64,000 bases of DNA from Berberis thunbergii (lineage: Eukaryota; Streptophyta; Magnoliopsida; Ranunculales; Berberidaceae): the NCBI GenBank assembly GCA_003290165.1, contig QNQO01000519.1:310001-374000 (forward strand). Reading direction: 5' to 3'. Each line of letters starts with the position of its first letter. The first letter of the stretch is position 1. The notes below the pieces were generated by a model. The model made no database searches and had not been told where the DNA came from. It saw nothing but the letters and a program-made list of their open reading frames with translations. Made by a program: the position numbers and the translations under genes. Positions 1 through 10,069 of this stretch are shown here, in pieces.

Positions 1-99
1 GATCCATTGCGAATATTTTTCATGCTATGGTGGGACTATTAAAAAAACATATTATTAATATTATGAAAGTGTAATTCATCAATATAAAATAAAATTAAA

Positions 100-452
100 C
101 ATAAATAAAATATCACCTTAGAGTAGTTTTCCCATACTTCATTATTAACCATGAACTTCTTTGAGACAACGTCTCATCCAAATCTAGAACTATAGCTCAA
201 AAGATCAGCAAAAGTTTGATATTGGTTCTTAAACTATTTCATGTGGTTCTGATAGTGTTTATAGGTTTTTTGGCACCCAAGTTTTCCATTGAGAATTGGA
301 AGTATTTTGGTTTCTACTTTCTGCTAGGTTATCGTACCACTAGCATCATGCCAACCATGTTTGATGCCTTCAAGAAGTAGTCCTAACAACATCTTTCTCT
401 CTTGCAAGGTCCATTGGTTATATTGCCCATTTCCTTGTTTTGAATCTCCCAT
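100..452 (-). pseudogene. Myb/SANT-like DNA-binding domain pseudogene (Harbinger-accessory type)
   Basis: Read on the minus strand from an ATG at 450-452, the frame begins MGDSKQGNGQYNQWT and continues with the pattern of the plant Myb/SANT-like domain: a Trp-Thr start, LLLEGIKHGWHDASGT, KTYKHYQNHMK, then a loop with FADLLSYSSRFG and KKFMVNNEVWENY. In-frame stops replace residues after GTIT, after HMK and after SRFG, so it is not functional. Proteins of this kind are either the Myb-like partner of PIF/Harbinger transposases or host proteins domesticated from it; they bind DNA. The frame runs on towards the window edge and the rest is outside the window. A Tourist-like MITE lies 3 kb away. The domain call is fairly safe from the spacing of conserved residues; whether it was a transposon or a host gene is not decided here. 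Confidence 0.7.
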
Positions 453-1984
453 TTATGATGCTACTAGATAACAAGTTCCAAAGATTTTAACATAAATCAC
501 AAAGTAGATAATTTCAATATTATCACAAAGTAGCTGATACCATTTATATCAAATAAAGAGAAAAAAAAGAGAGGGAGTAGGAGAACTACCAATTTCTACA
601 CATTAAAACTACTACTATGACTTTGCCAAAAAAAAAAAAACTATGACAATATATATACAACAAAACAAAAAAATGTAAGGAGTTATGTTATTTTTTGATA
701 TACAATAAGCTGCTATTTGTACCAATATCTCAGTTAAGGTCACACATTAAGTTGTAACAAAATTTCACCATTTTTCCACAACAAAAAAGAGATATCATAT
801 ATAGTTTAGTTTAGTTTTTTTTTTTTTTTTTTTTTAAATTTCTTCACATATCATTATGTGGCATTTTTTTTTCACAAAAACGATGTTAGACCCGAGGAAT
901 CCATGTGACCAGAGCATCTAGCAGCTTCTCCTTGAAAACTACATCAGCTTTTCCTTGAAAACCACAAGAGATAACTTACTACAGCAAAGTACTTGAATAG
1001 TCAACTCTCTCCCCAATTCTTGTTCTCTTCATCTACTCAAGTCTATCCCTTTCTCTCTCCTTGCTTTACTTCATCCCACGTGTTGACTTCTTCCTCCCTT
1101 CCCCCATTGCCAATCAACCAAAAGTTTGAATTGGGGAGATCCCTACATACTCCACACCAATGTGTCCAGCCAAGGTAAAGGCAACCGAGAGCAATAATTC
1201 TATCTATTCTCAGTGGATGGCACCCCAATCAGAGAATTCAAGAGCCGAGAATCACTGGGTGTTCTGATCGAATGGTTTGTGTTTGTGTTTCTTCTCATCA
1301 GTGAATTCAACATAGATCAACAATTCTATCTATTCTCACTCTCTTATTCACAATTCAATTTTTTCTCATTAGTGTTTGTGTTTCTTCTCATCTCACTTCG
1401 ATTGGTGAAAAGATTATGATCGAATGGTTTATGTTGTGTCTGTTTGTGTTGTTGGGGTCAGATTCCAATCGAATGGTTTGTGTTCTGTGTCTGTGTGTGT
1501 CGTTGTTGGTAATTAAGAAGAAAAAGAGAATAAGGGTTATACATAGTTCTATTGTATGATGTATTCTATAGGTTAAACATAGTTCATCCACACAGAAAAA
1601 AAAAACCCTTCTTCTGTGGTTCTGGTTTGTGATTCAACAGCATGGAAAAAAAACCCTAATAAAAACAAAGATGCAGACTAAGAGACAAGACAAAGCAAAA
1701 CTTTTTTTTAAACACGACAAAGAAAAATATTGAAAGGACAAAGAGAAAAAAGGTTGCATGACATACCTGAATCAAAGAAACCAATCTGATGAGAAACCCA
1801 AACTTGAAGCGCAGTGTTATCTTGGGGGAGAGGAAGGAGAGAAATTGAAATTCGAGGGGAGGTGGCTGAATTTGAAAATAGTCTAGATTTATATGTATTA
1901 TTTTAAATCCTTTATTGAGTACCCCTGGATTCTAATGGATTTTAAAATTCTTCACAATCCATTAAAACTTGTAATTGAATTACG
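453..1984. other. Gene-free AT-rich spacer
   Basis: No coding region recognised. It holds A/T homopolymers (a run of T near 809-835, a run of A near 629-640) and a pyrimidine-rich stretch at 1000-1100. The short frames here have no recognisable composition or motif. Confidence 0.6.
1190..1510. repeat. Degenerate short repeats
   Basis: The phrase GATCGAATGGTTTGTGTT or a close variant occurs near 1266, 1418 and 1466. CAATTCTATCTATTCTCA occurs near 1193 and 1320, and GTTTGTGTTTCTTCTCATC near 1281 and 1375. Spacing is irregular, so this looks like local duplication rather than a satellite. No function can be inferred. Confidence 0.5.
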
Positions 1985-3150
1985 GAACCGTTAAGTCCAC
2001 GTCATTGACTGGTCAAGACTAGTTTTTGGACCATTTTGCCTTTACCTTAGGTTAAACTAGGGTTGTGTCGATCCGGTTAACCGGCCCGAATAACCAAGAC
2101 CAAGGACCGGACCAAAAATTTCAAAATCAGATTTAGAACGTATCTCCATAAAAAAATGAAGGGCCTAAACCCCTTGACAAGCTTTCATCCCCAACCCTTT
2201 CACTTTTTGTGTAGTTGTCACCACCATTTCATCTTCTCCAATCCTATGTTGATTGGGCACTTTGGGGGTGACCATAAACCTCCAATTCCCCAATCGAAAA
2301 ATGGTGGTTAGACCCAAAATGACCAATTTTTTGCGTTTTAAGTTTTGGAAACTATAGTGGATGGGACGATCTGAGCCTCATCAAAAACTCAAAACACTTT
2401 GGTAAGCTCGATTAGTGTAATTACTTTTTGTTTCAGTAGGAATTGATGATAGAAAATGAGTTCTCATGTTTATGTTGGGTTTTGTTTCGGCTTTAGCGAT
2501 TTCTAGAGTTGGTTTCTTCAATATTAGTGGTTCATGCTTCTATGCTAGTTTTTGTTCTCATTGAGGTTTGTTCAGAGTGTTGGGTTAGTAATTCAGTGAA
2601 GGAGAGTGGTGGAAATGGGGTAAGAGGAGCTCTAAAGATGAGAACTTTAGGGTTTTTTTTGGAAATCGAAGAGTTTGGTGATGTCTCACATGATGATGAT
2701 GTTAGGGTTCAATGGGGGGTTTTGATATGTTTGATGAAATTCCTTCTTGATCTTTGTGTTTGGGGTGATAGAGCGATTCAAGGTTTAGTTTAGATTTGCT
2801 GGATGTTGTAATATATCATGGATGGATCGTTGTGATTGATGAATTAACATGAGGCAAGTAAAAGGGAAGATGATAGTTTCAGTCAGAGATGAGGAGGTTG
2901 GAGGGAGATGGTGTCGTCAGTGTTGGCAATTTGAGTGGCTCAACGGTGTTTTCAGTGTGGGGGTTCAGTTGCAAGAGAAGGTGGTGTTGGTAAGGGCAAA
3001 ATATTCAAAAATTAGTCTTGACCAGTGAATGACGTGGACTTAACGGTTCCTTTAGAAAATGAGTGATAGATTCAATTAGTTTTCAAAACGAGGACGAAAC
3101 TCTAATGGGTATAAACCAATGAGTGCCAAACTAAAAAAACACTAAAAAAA
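1900..3150. mobile_element. Long-terminal-inverted-repeat element, MULE-like candidate
   Basis: A stretch at 1985-2046 (GGAACCGTTAAGTCCACGTC...) is repeated in inverse orientation at 2990-3050 (...GACGTGGACTTAACGGTTCC) with about 85-90% identity by eye. Weaker inverted similarity continues outward on both sides to about 1900 and 3150. The interior, about 940 bp, has one 94-codon open frame at 2509-2793 with no recognisable protein signature. Long inverted arms around unrelated DNA fit a Mutator-like element, but I could not define a 9-bp target duplication. It could also be another foldback element. Confidence 0.45.
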
Positions 3151-3560
3151 TAAAACAAACCCTTTTAATTGCATCGAGATCGTAAAAACCCTTAAAATGC
3201 TTTGAGATCTGCAATATCCATTCGAAGAATGATGACACACAACATTCAGCTCACTTCAGAAGCAACCACACTACGATGAAGAGGGGGAGGGAAAAGAGGA
3301 AGATGAGGGTTCAACTCAAATCGAAGCATCAACAACCTCTTACAATTTTTTTTATGTACAATGCTTCATCTGTTTTGATTCAAAATCAGGTCTGGTTCAA
3401 ATTGATCAACCAAAAGTATCCCAAACACGAACAAATTGTGTGATATATCATAAGCTCTCTAATTTGTTATTCGTTGATTTGCTTGCACACTTCGCTAAAG
3501 GACATGACTATCTAAGCATTTTTTTAAGAGGAAATAAGATTATGAGAGGTTTGAAAATAA

Positions 3561-3762
3561 GGGTGCATTTGGTTGCATGGACTCATGTTTCATGAGAATC
3601 CATGAGAAGACAACCTACATTTAAGCTAATTTGATGTAGTACTCACCATCCACCTTTAGATTTTTGTAATCAATGGTGGCAATGAAACCATTAACTTAGT
3701 AAATGTAAGTACTCCTCTCGTGGAGCTTCGGGGAATAAGATTCTATGCAACCAACCACAACC
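3561..3762. mobile_element. Tourist-like (PIF/Harbinger) MITE
   Basis: The left end GGGTGCATTTGGTTGCAT (3561-3578) and the inverted right end (reverse complement GGTTGTGGTTGGTTGCAT, 3745-3762) match at 14 of 18 positions. The 202-bp unit is flanked on both sides by TAA (3558-3560 and 3763-3765), the 3-bp target duplication expected of PIF/Harbinger elements. There is no coding capacity, so movement would need a transposase in trans. Confidence 0.6.
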
Positions 3763-3929
3763 TAATTTATCAATCATTGGTGCAAATATCTGGCTACTGG
3801 AATGGCAAAAGGTACCATGAGAAATTCCTACAAGGATCTTTATCCCAGTGCATTAAGAATCATACCTAATTGGTATGCCAAGGAAGAAGACTTTAAGAAC
3901 CTATGTTATGTAGACCCAATGATTAATAT

Positions 3930-5660
3930 AAGTGTCATTTGCATTTTCCCTCTGTAATAAATAGCTAATACAAGGTCACCCTAAAAATAAATCGATATTG
4001 CAATTTGCCCCTAGGACTAGCAGTCACCGTGCGTTGACCATCTGTTTTGAAAATTTCCATATTTAGATGACCAAAATACCCTCAAGAAATCTAAAGCTGA
4101 GATTGACTTTTTTTTTTAATCTCAAAGAGTTCATTTCGAAGTAGATCAAATGGTCCAAGTAAAATGATAAGCATATCTCAAGGAAAATCTAATAGTTATT
4201 AAAAAAACTCATTCTTCCCAACCCACTCATCCCCCTCGTCCTTCCTTCCTCTCTTTGATTAAAACTCCCGCTACCACCGCCCCCACCCCATCTCCGTCCA
4301 CCTGCGACAACATCGTCCCCAAATCCTCGCCCCTTCCCTGCTCTTCTCCATTTCTCTATTTCGAATAAGAGAAAAGGAAAGGAAACATTTTCAACCAATC
4401 ACCATCGATAGACTATTATTGACTGTTGAGACTTGATTTTCAATATGAGCATTTTCACCATTTGCATATTTCAAACATGAGCCAAGAGTAGCACTGTCAG
4501 GAACCATCTGAAAGGCATTAGATACACATTTTTCACAACCATTACATCCATTTGAAACAAAAAATTAAAGAGGCCATGAACAGACCCCAGTCATTGGTTT
4601 TCAAATATTAACACCTAACATAGATCCCTGACCTTAGCAACATCTTCCCACATCCCTTTGGAAGCATAAATATTGGATAGCAATATGTAAGTCGAGTCTA
4701 TTTGGGGTTCAAGCTCGAAGAGTTCCCTTGCAGCCTTTTCCCTCAATTCAACATTTCCATGCTTGCAGCAAGCCCTGAGTATTATTTGCCAAACCATGGA
4801 ATCTGGAATAAGAGTCATTTTGTTCAATGAATGAATGTTTCGTGAATGAAGTTGGTGGTCACTTTGGAGAGCAACTACAACAAAGCGACCTCTCAAACAA
4901 TTGGCAAAATGGACTCATTAGGGCAAACAACTTCTTGTTGCATCAGACGGAAGTACTCGATTTCCTTTCCCTTTCACCTGTATGTGCATGCCCACTGATC
5001 ATCAATGTCCAAGTAAACACATTTTTTTTTCATAGTACTGAAAATTGTATTTGCATGTTCCAGAAACCAACATTTTGCATACATGTCAAACTGAAGTTGT
5101 TTCCACAAAATCATCATCGTTGAGGTTGCTCTTAAGGACATGACAGTGGAATAGTAGCCTAAATATAATATTTGACAAACTAGAGTATGATCTTAGAGTG
5201 CTGATAAAGGTGAACTTATTGGGCTTGAAACCTTCTAAAAGCATCTAGTGAAAGATTGGAGAGGAGGGGGAGTGAGGTGAGGATTGGGGGGCAGTGTTGT
5301 CGCGGGTGGTGGCGGGGGAGTTTTAATCAGTGATACTGAGAGAGATGGAAGAAAGGATGAGGGGGATGAATGGGTTGGGATAGAATGAAATTTTTTAATA
5401 ATTGTTAGACTGTCCTCTAGATACGCTTATCATTTTAATTGGACCATTTGATCTACTTCGAGATAAACTCTTTGAGATACAAACATTCAATGTCACCCTT
5501 AGAGTTCTTAAGGGTATTTTAGTCATCTAACTATGGACATTTTGAAAACGACGATTAATGAATGTTGACAGCTTGTCCTGGGGACAAAGTGCAACACTGA
5601 TTTATTCTGGGGTGATTGGTATTAGCTATTTATTATAGCGGGAAATTGCAAATGACCCTT
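3930..5660. mobile_element. Pack-MULE-like element with ~0.4-kb inverted arms and a captured PPR fragment
   Basis: Two long inverted arms, about 3930-4350 and 5255-5660, can be aligned through their length. The outer ends read AAGTGTCATTTGCATTTTCC and, reverse-complemented, AAGGGTCATTTGCAATTTCC. Both arms contain GAAGTAGATCAAATGGTCCA, a CCCAACCCA segment and a GATTAAAACTCCC segment. Between the arms lies a decayed fragment of a pentatricopeptide-repeat gene. Long arms around a host-gene fragment are the signature of Pack-MULEs. No clear 9-bp target duplication was found (flanks are AT-rich), so the superfamily is inferred from structure only. Confidence 0.6.
4615..5110 (-). pseudogene. Pentatricopeptide-repeat (PPR) gene fragment
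   Basis: Read on the minus strand from about 5095, the DNA encodes DMYAKC, LEHANTIFSTM and, after frame changes, TWTLMISGHAHTG and EYFRLMQQE, which are typical of the P, L and S repeats of plant PLS-class PPR proteins. A later segment (from about 4830 to the stop at 4615) reads IPDSMVWQIILRACCKHGNV, then LFELEP, YILLSNIYASKGMWEDVAKV, the usual final repeat plus E motif. Such proteins act in RNA processing or editing in plastids and mitochondria. Here the repeats between the two segments are missing, several frameshifts are present and no targeting peptide remains. It lies inside the inverted arms of a Pack-MULE-like element and is probably a captured, non-functional piece. Confidence 0.75.
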
Positions 5661-7149
5661 AATTTAATTACAGTAAATAGTGAGTTTTTGCATTTTGTTA
5701 TCTGATTTGATTAACTGTCATTCAATCTCACTCTCGCATGGTTCCCGACAATCGATCTGATATTTTATCATGGTTGTTGTAGCTATCGAACAAGAAGATC
5801 ATCACACACGATGTTCATATATAAAAAAGACGAGGCTTAACAAACCCATCTCTCACTGGATTCATACCACAACCCCTCCCAATTCACCAACTAACTGACA
5901 AATCCTCATCTATAAGAACTAATCTTCCCTTTTTTTTGAAGCTCTTGCACATCCAGTCATTGTTTAACGAGGAGGTGCGGTGGAGGTGGGCATATCTGTG
6001 AGGAAGTGGGGTGCTGGAGCAGAGTAGTAGTGGTGGTGACTGGACAAGAGACAGTAGACGACTATTAGGTCGAGAGGAAATCGGTGAAGTGGAATTTTGG
6101 TTGTCATGTCGAGAAGAAATGAGGCTCGTGGTCTTGGGCAGAGCTTTGGATTAGGTTGGGAGTATATTAGACTTTTTTTTATCTCTTCTTGGTCTTACTT
6201 GGGGTATTCTCAGAACTAATATTTCAGCTTTTCTAATTGTTGAGGAAACGCGCGAGGGAGAGGAGCGAGCGTTCCCTCGACAATTAGAAAGGCCCCTAAT
6301 ATTTATAGTGAGGAACAAATTCTAAATAAAACAAAACAATATCATCCTGACACTCAAACCGTATCTCATCTGATCTTATTTCTTTGTTGTTTAACTTCAA
6401 GTACATAATTAGGATGCTTGCCACTTGCAAATCAAATGTAGTAATTTGTGCGACTTTACAATTGTAGAATGTAGTGAACATTTTTGTGTTGTGAAGATGT
6501 ATATCACCAATTTTGTGAATAGTCTTGAAAACTTGGGAGCTGCTATATACACCCACATTTTCCTTCATGTTCTACCATGTTTTCCCCCCAAAACAGGGTG
6601 AAACTTTTATTTTGTGTCACCATGTGATCAAAACTCTCTCATAGACCATTTTCACCATAAAAACGAGGCTCTCCACGGCAGACGTGAGAAAATCTATGTT
6701 TGACGCATCTTCATCAATTTTCGATTCTAATAGAACCCAAGTTCGACCATTCGACTGTGTTTGACCCGCATTCCCTGATTTTGTATTCGTTCGGGGTTTG
6801 ATTTCGAAGGAAATATGTTGAAAGATGGAGGTAGGAGAATTTGTGGCTTCGTCCAAGTTTTCAAACACTTTTGAGGGGGATTTTTTTGTTTAAATCTCAT
6901 TCAATCCTCTAATGACTGTGAAACAAACCCATATGAGGTATGTTTCTTGTTTTTCTGTTTATTTGTAACTTTTAGATTTTTTTTTGTATAGTTTAATGTT
7001 GGTTGATAATGAAGTCTTCCAAAGTGTTGTTTGGTAGTTCCTGGTTGAGAGTTGTTTACTATAATAGGTAACACCAATGAGTTAAAATCTTTTTGGTTGA
7101 GAGTTGTTAGAAGTAGAGTGTATGCTACTTATATTTTATTTATATAATG
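5661..7149. other. Unassigned spacer between the Pack-MULE-like element and element B
   Basis: No gene recognised. Two minus-strand open frames of 83-90 codons (6296-6568 and 6617-6868) have no signature I can name. A short hairpin at 6230-6290 is listed separately. Confidence 0.5.
6230..6290. repeat. Short GC-rich hairpin
   Basis: The arm TTTCTAATTGTTGAGGAAAC plus GC (6230-6251) pairs with 6269-6290 at 20 of 22 positions around a 17-base purine-rich loop. The surrounding DNA is AT-rich, so the GC-rich loop stands out. It could be a very short MITE remnant or a stable RNA stem. Confidence 0.55.
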
Positions 7150-7154
7150 AATAT

Positions 7155-7679
7155 TGATGTGTCCAAAATTTGGTCACCTATAAGTCTAGCCTGCAAAACA
7201 ATTGTTAGATTGCCAAAGACCACCTTTTTGGTGGCCAAAAGCACTCCGACGCTTAAGATAGTAACTCAATTGGAACATCTGGATAGAACTCAGTTAAAAT
7301 TGAATACCTTTGTCGAATGTTCTATTTACCTTATATAATGATCGTCATTACTTATTTGTGTGACTTAAGCGCGTGAGGAGCAACGAGGGGAGACCTTTTT
7401 TGTGACAGTCTCTTTATTTATGAAGATACGTCCTTGGGGGCATAACTCCCTCTACGACTCTTTTTTCTCTGTAACGTTCATCTTTTTTAAGGGAGTACTC
7501 TACTGGGCCTGGATTTCGGCATCCGACTATGATTTATTATGAGCTTTGGGCTTTTATAACTGGATTTGCCTTTTTCTAGGCTTTGTGAATTGACCTGGTT
7601 TTGAAATATTTGCTCCCCATGATGGGCAATCCCTGCCACGTGCATCGTCGTGATGACAGTCTTATTTGATGTATCATCA
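7155..7679 (-). repeat. 3' LTR of element B
   Basis: Bounded on the plus strand by TGATGTGTCC and ...TATCATCA, giving TG/CA ends. It aligns along its length with 15672-16208 (for example the shared GGTGGCC...GCACTCCGA block and CCTTATATAATG, which on the minus strand is a TATA-like TTATATAAGG). A purine-rich tract, CTAAGGGGGAGTAGC on the minus strand (7680-7694), lies just inside it and fits the polypurine tract. Confidence 0.85.
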
Positions 7680-7990
7680 GCTACTCCCCCTTAGTTAGTG
7701 GGTATGTTGACGTAACTACTAACTGTACGACCGTTGGGTTTTTGATTCCACCATCGCAGCGCATTTAATTTCATTACCAACTGTTACTGCGTTTGTTTAT
7801 CCGATGTTTCATCCGCTTGTTCGTTTCGGCGTGATTTTTGGGGTTTTGTGTTGCCATCGTGTTCCGCCATTTTCCTACGAGTAGTCCTTTCATTGTTCAA
7901 CACTATAAAAAAGGAGGTGAATATAGTATTTTCTTCATTACGTTCTCTTCGTTTCCATGCTTTTGTTTCTTTCATGTTTGTCAAATAAAG

Positions 7991-8772
7991 ATGTCTAGAT
8001 TCAGGGTTCTAAGTGGTGACGTGTTTGCTACTTGCAAAGCTTACTACTCACCTACACAGGCAAAGTGGACGACTTTGGATACTGTTCGTTATGACTAATC
8101 ATTGCCATCTGACCAAGGTATGGCTACATTGTGTTGTACCTTGGCATGTTTCAAGGGGGTCTTAGTCTTTCGGCTCTAGAAATCTTCTAGGAGTATCTTG
8201 ATTTTTTTGGCATCGTTCTCACGCAGATGGTTCCTAACGGCTGGAGAGTAATGATTGCGACCTTATCGAGGGCTATTTTATTTGGGATTCCAATGAATAT
8301 CAGGGTTCTGCACTCTATGGTGGGGTTTAGTGTAAACACGAACAACACTTGCTATCGCTGTGGTCCATCCTGTTTTGATAATCTCAGGGACGAGTATAGG
8401 GGCTAGTCACGACCCTAGTCTTACGCATCCATTTTTTCTTATTATTTCAAGTTATGCAATATACATATTCTACGATCGTTCCGAGAACCCAAGAGGAATG
8501 AACTGTTTTTGTCTGTGGAGAAGCAAGAATTTCGAAAACGATTTAATAAGCTGCCTCAGTCCCCAGTAAAAGCTTTGCTTACTACAGACATCATCAATCG
8601 TAGTAGTTTGTACACTATGAGCGAGGCGGATCGTGCAGTGCTTAGGACGGCTTGTGCTTCGGAAGCTAATGTTGCGCGCACTGAAAATGTCGATGCGAGC
8701 ATACTCCTCCAACTGTCATTGGCGATGCTCCTCCAACTGTCATTGTCAATGCGAGCATTGATTGGGAAGTAA
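7991..8772 (+). pseudogene. Opposite-strand gene of element B (putative 'gypsy-type transposon' family), decayed
   Basis: This runs opposite to the element's own transcription, just inside the 3' LTR. From an ATG at 7991 it reads MSRFRVLSGD. After a frame break it gives GYIVLYLGMFQGGLSL, EYLDFFGIVLTQMVPNGWRV and MIATLSRAILFGIPM, and further on FRKRFNKLPQSPVKALLT. The first part matches, residue for residue in places, the homologous segments in elements A1 and A' (GFIYLHRGMLQSGVRF and GYIGLHQNIFESGSRF). The pattern resembles the plant domain described as a putative gypsy-type transposon protein of unknown function. At least one internal stop is present. Near the end a unit of about 25 bp is duplicated (about 8706-8755). 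No biochemical role is established for the family. Confidence 0.6.
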
Positions 8773-9480
8773 GCTCCGTTAAGGGGCCTACAGATCACAA
8801 TGCTCATGTTATTGCTAGAAATGTCGTTAAAGCTGGCCTGAGCATTAGAACGATGAAATTTCCAAGCTCGCTAGTCTGTTTAAGCTGTTGGCAATCAGCC
8901 GTGGTCATGTCCCGAAGAAAAAAAAGCTTGTTACTGATGCCGAGACTTGCCATAGGACCACAATGTTGAACCCATGTAGTGTCAATGTGTAGACTTGGCT
9001 CCCCTGGACTAAAATACCAGCTCCGCCCTTGCATCAGTGTGTATGAGTGTGAAGCAAAGAGTCAGTGAGTGTTTTGTTAAGCAGTGTTCGTTAAGAGTTG
9101 TATGTAATAATTCATAATTGTTATTTTTTTATAAGTGAACTGTATGTCTTTGTACTAACCCCAATCGGAGCAACATGCAATAGACAACGGGTCATAATTA
9201 TCAATACGACATGTTTCAACCCTGAGTTTAAACTCGATTAGTTATAACTGGATCCTGATAGTGTAATTGAAAAACCCAACCCCTATTGCCATCCCTAAAG
9301 TTACCATTCTCAAATCTTGTTTCAAGACATGACTGTCCACCTTTCCTCAACAACAATAAATATCGTGATTAAAATCCTAAAATCAGGTGAAGATATCCTC
9401 AATATCTGCGGTAGATATCTTGAATACGATGAAACATTCCAAAATAACGATTATTATCCTTAAAAAAAAGGAATTAACAT
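8773..9480. other. Unassigned stretch between B's opposite-strand gene and element A'
   Basis: No gene recognised. It probably contains the tail of element B's opposite-strand gene and the deletion junction with the 5'-truncated element A', but neither boundary can be placed by eye. Confidence 0.4.
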
Positions 9481-9489
9481 ACTTGGATA

Positions 9490-9860
9490 GATGATCAACG
9501 CCCCGAATATGTAGCTTACTATGTGCGGGTGTGTATGATTTGGAAGGTGAAAGCCTAGTTAGCCTCTACTGATACCGACGGCTTTCCACGGGACCACTGC
9601 TTCTTTAAAGACCATGGTCACCGAATTTAATCACAGCCAAATATGTGTTCTTTCGCCTGATGACGACGACTCGCCAAACAGTCAATGATTTCCAAAACGC
9701 ACCAAGTAAGCTTAGTTAGTTCCTATTGACAACGACTTTTAGAACATCCTAGCACCTTGTTCGTTGTGCCCAGCAACGATGGCTTAGGGGTAATAGTGTA
9801 TTCAGCGGTTCCATGACTCATGGCGGTGACTCGTTAGGAACCTTTATGGCCCACCTATAA
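9490..9860 (+). repeat. Remnant of A-type tandem repeats
   Basis: Phrases characteristic of the ~180-bp units in A1 (CTTAGTTAG followed by a TGAC-type segment, ACGATGGCTTAG, GGGACCACT) recur about twice here. Divergence is high and only about two units remain. Confidence 0.5.
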
Positions 9861-10069
9861 ATAAGGGTTTTGCTCAAAGCAATCAGTTTTGATGCAACTC
9901 AACTGATAATACGGACCATCGGCCAACATGTAGGGCTTGAAAGTACTAATTCCACGACCTGCAACATGGGTCGAAAGCTTCTAAAGAAGATATAATGGCA
10001 CGACAGTACATGAGAAAAAACAAAGTTACAAAACATGAATTTCATTAAAAATTTGTTTTTGTCCCAAAA

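Noticed and set aside
2509..2793. 94-codon plus-strand frame as a small gene
   Set aside because: No signature or splice or poly-A context; it lies inside an inverted-repeat element. It was not listed as a gene.
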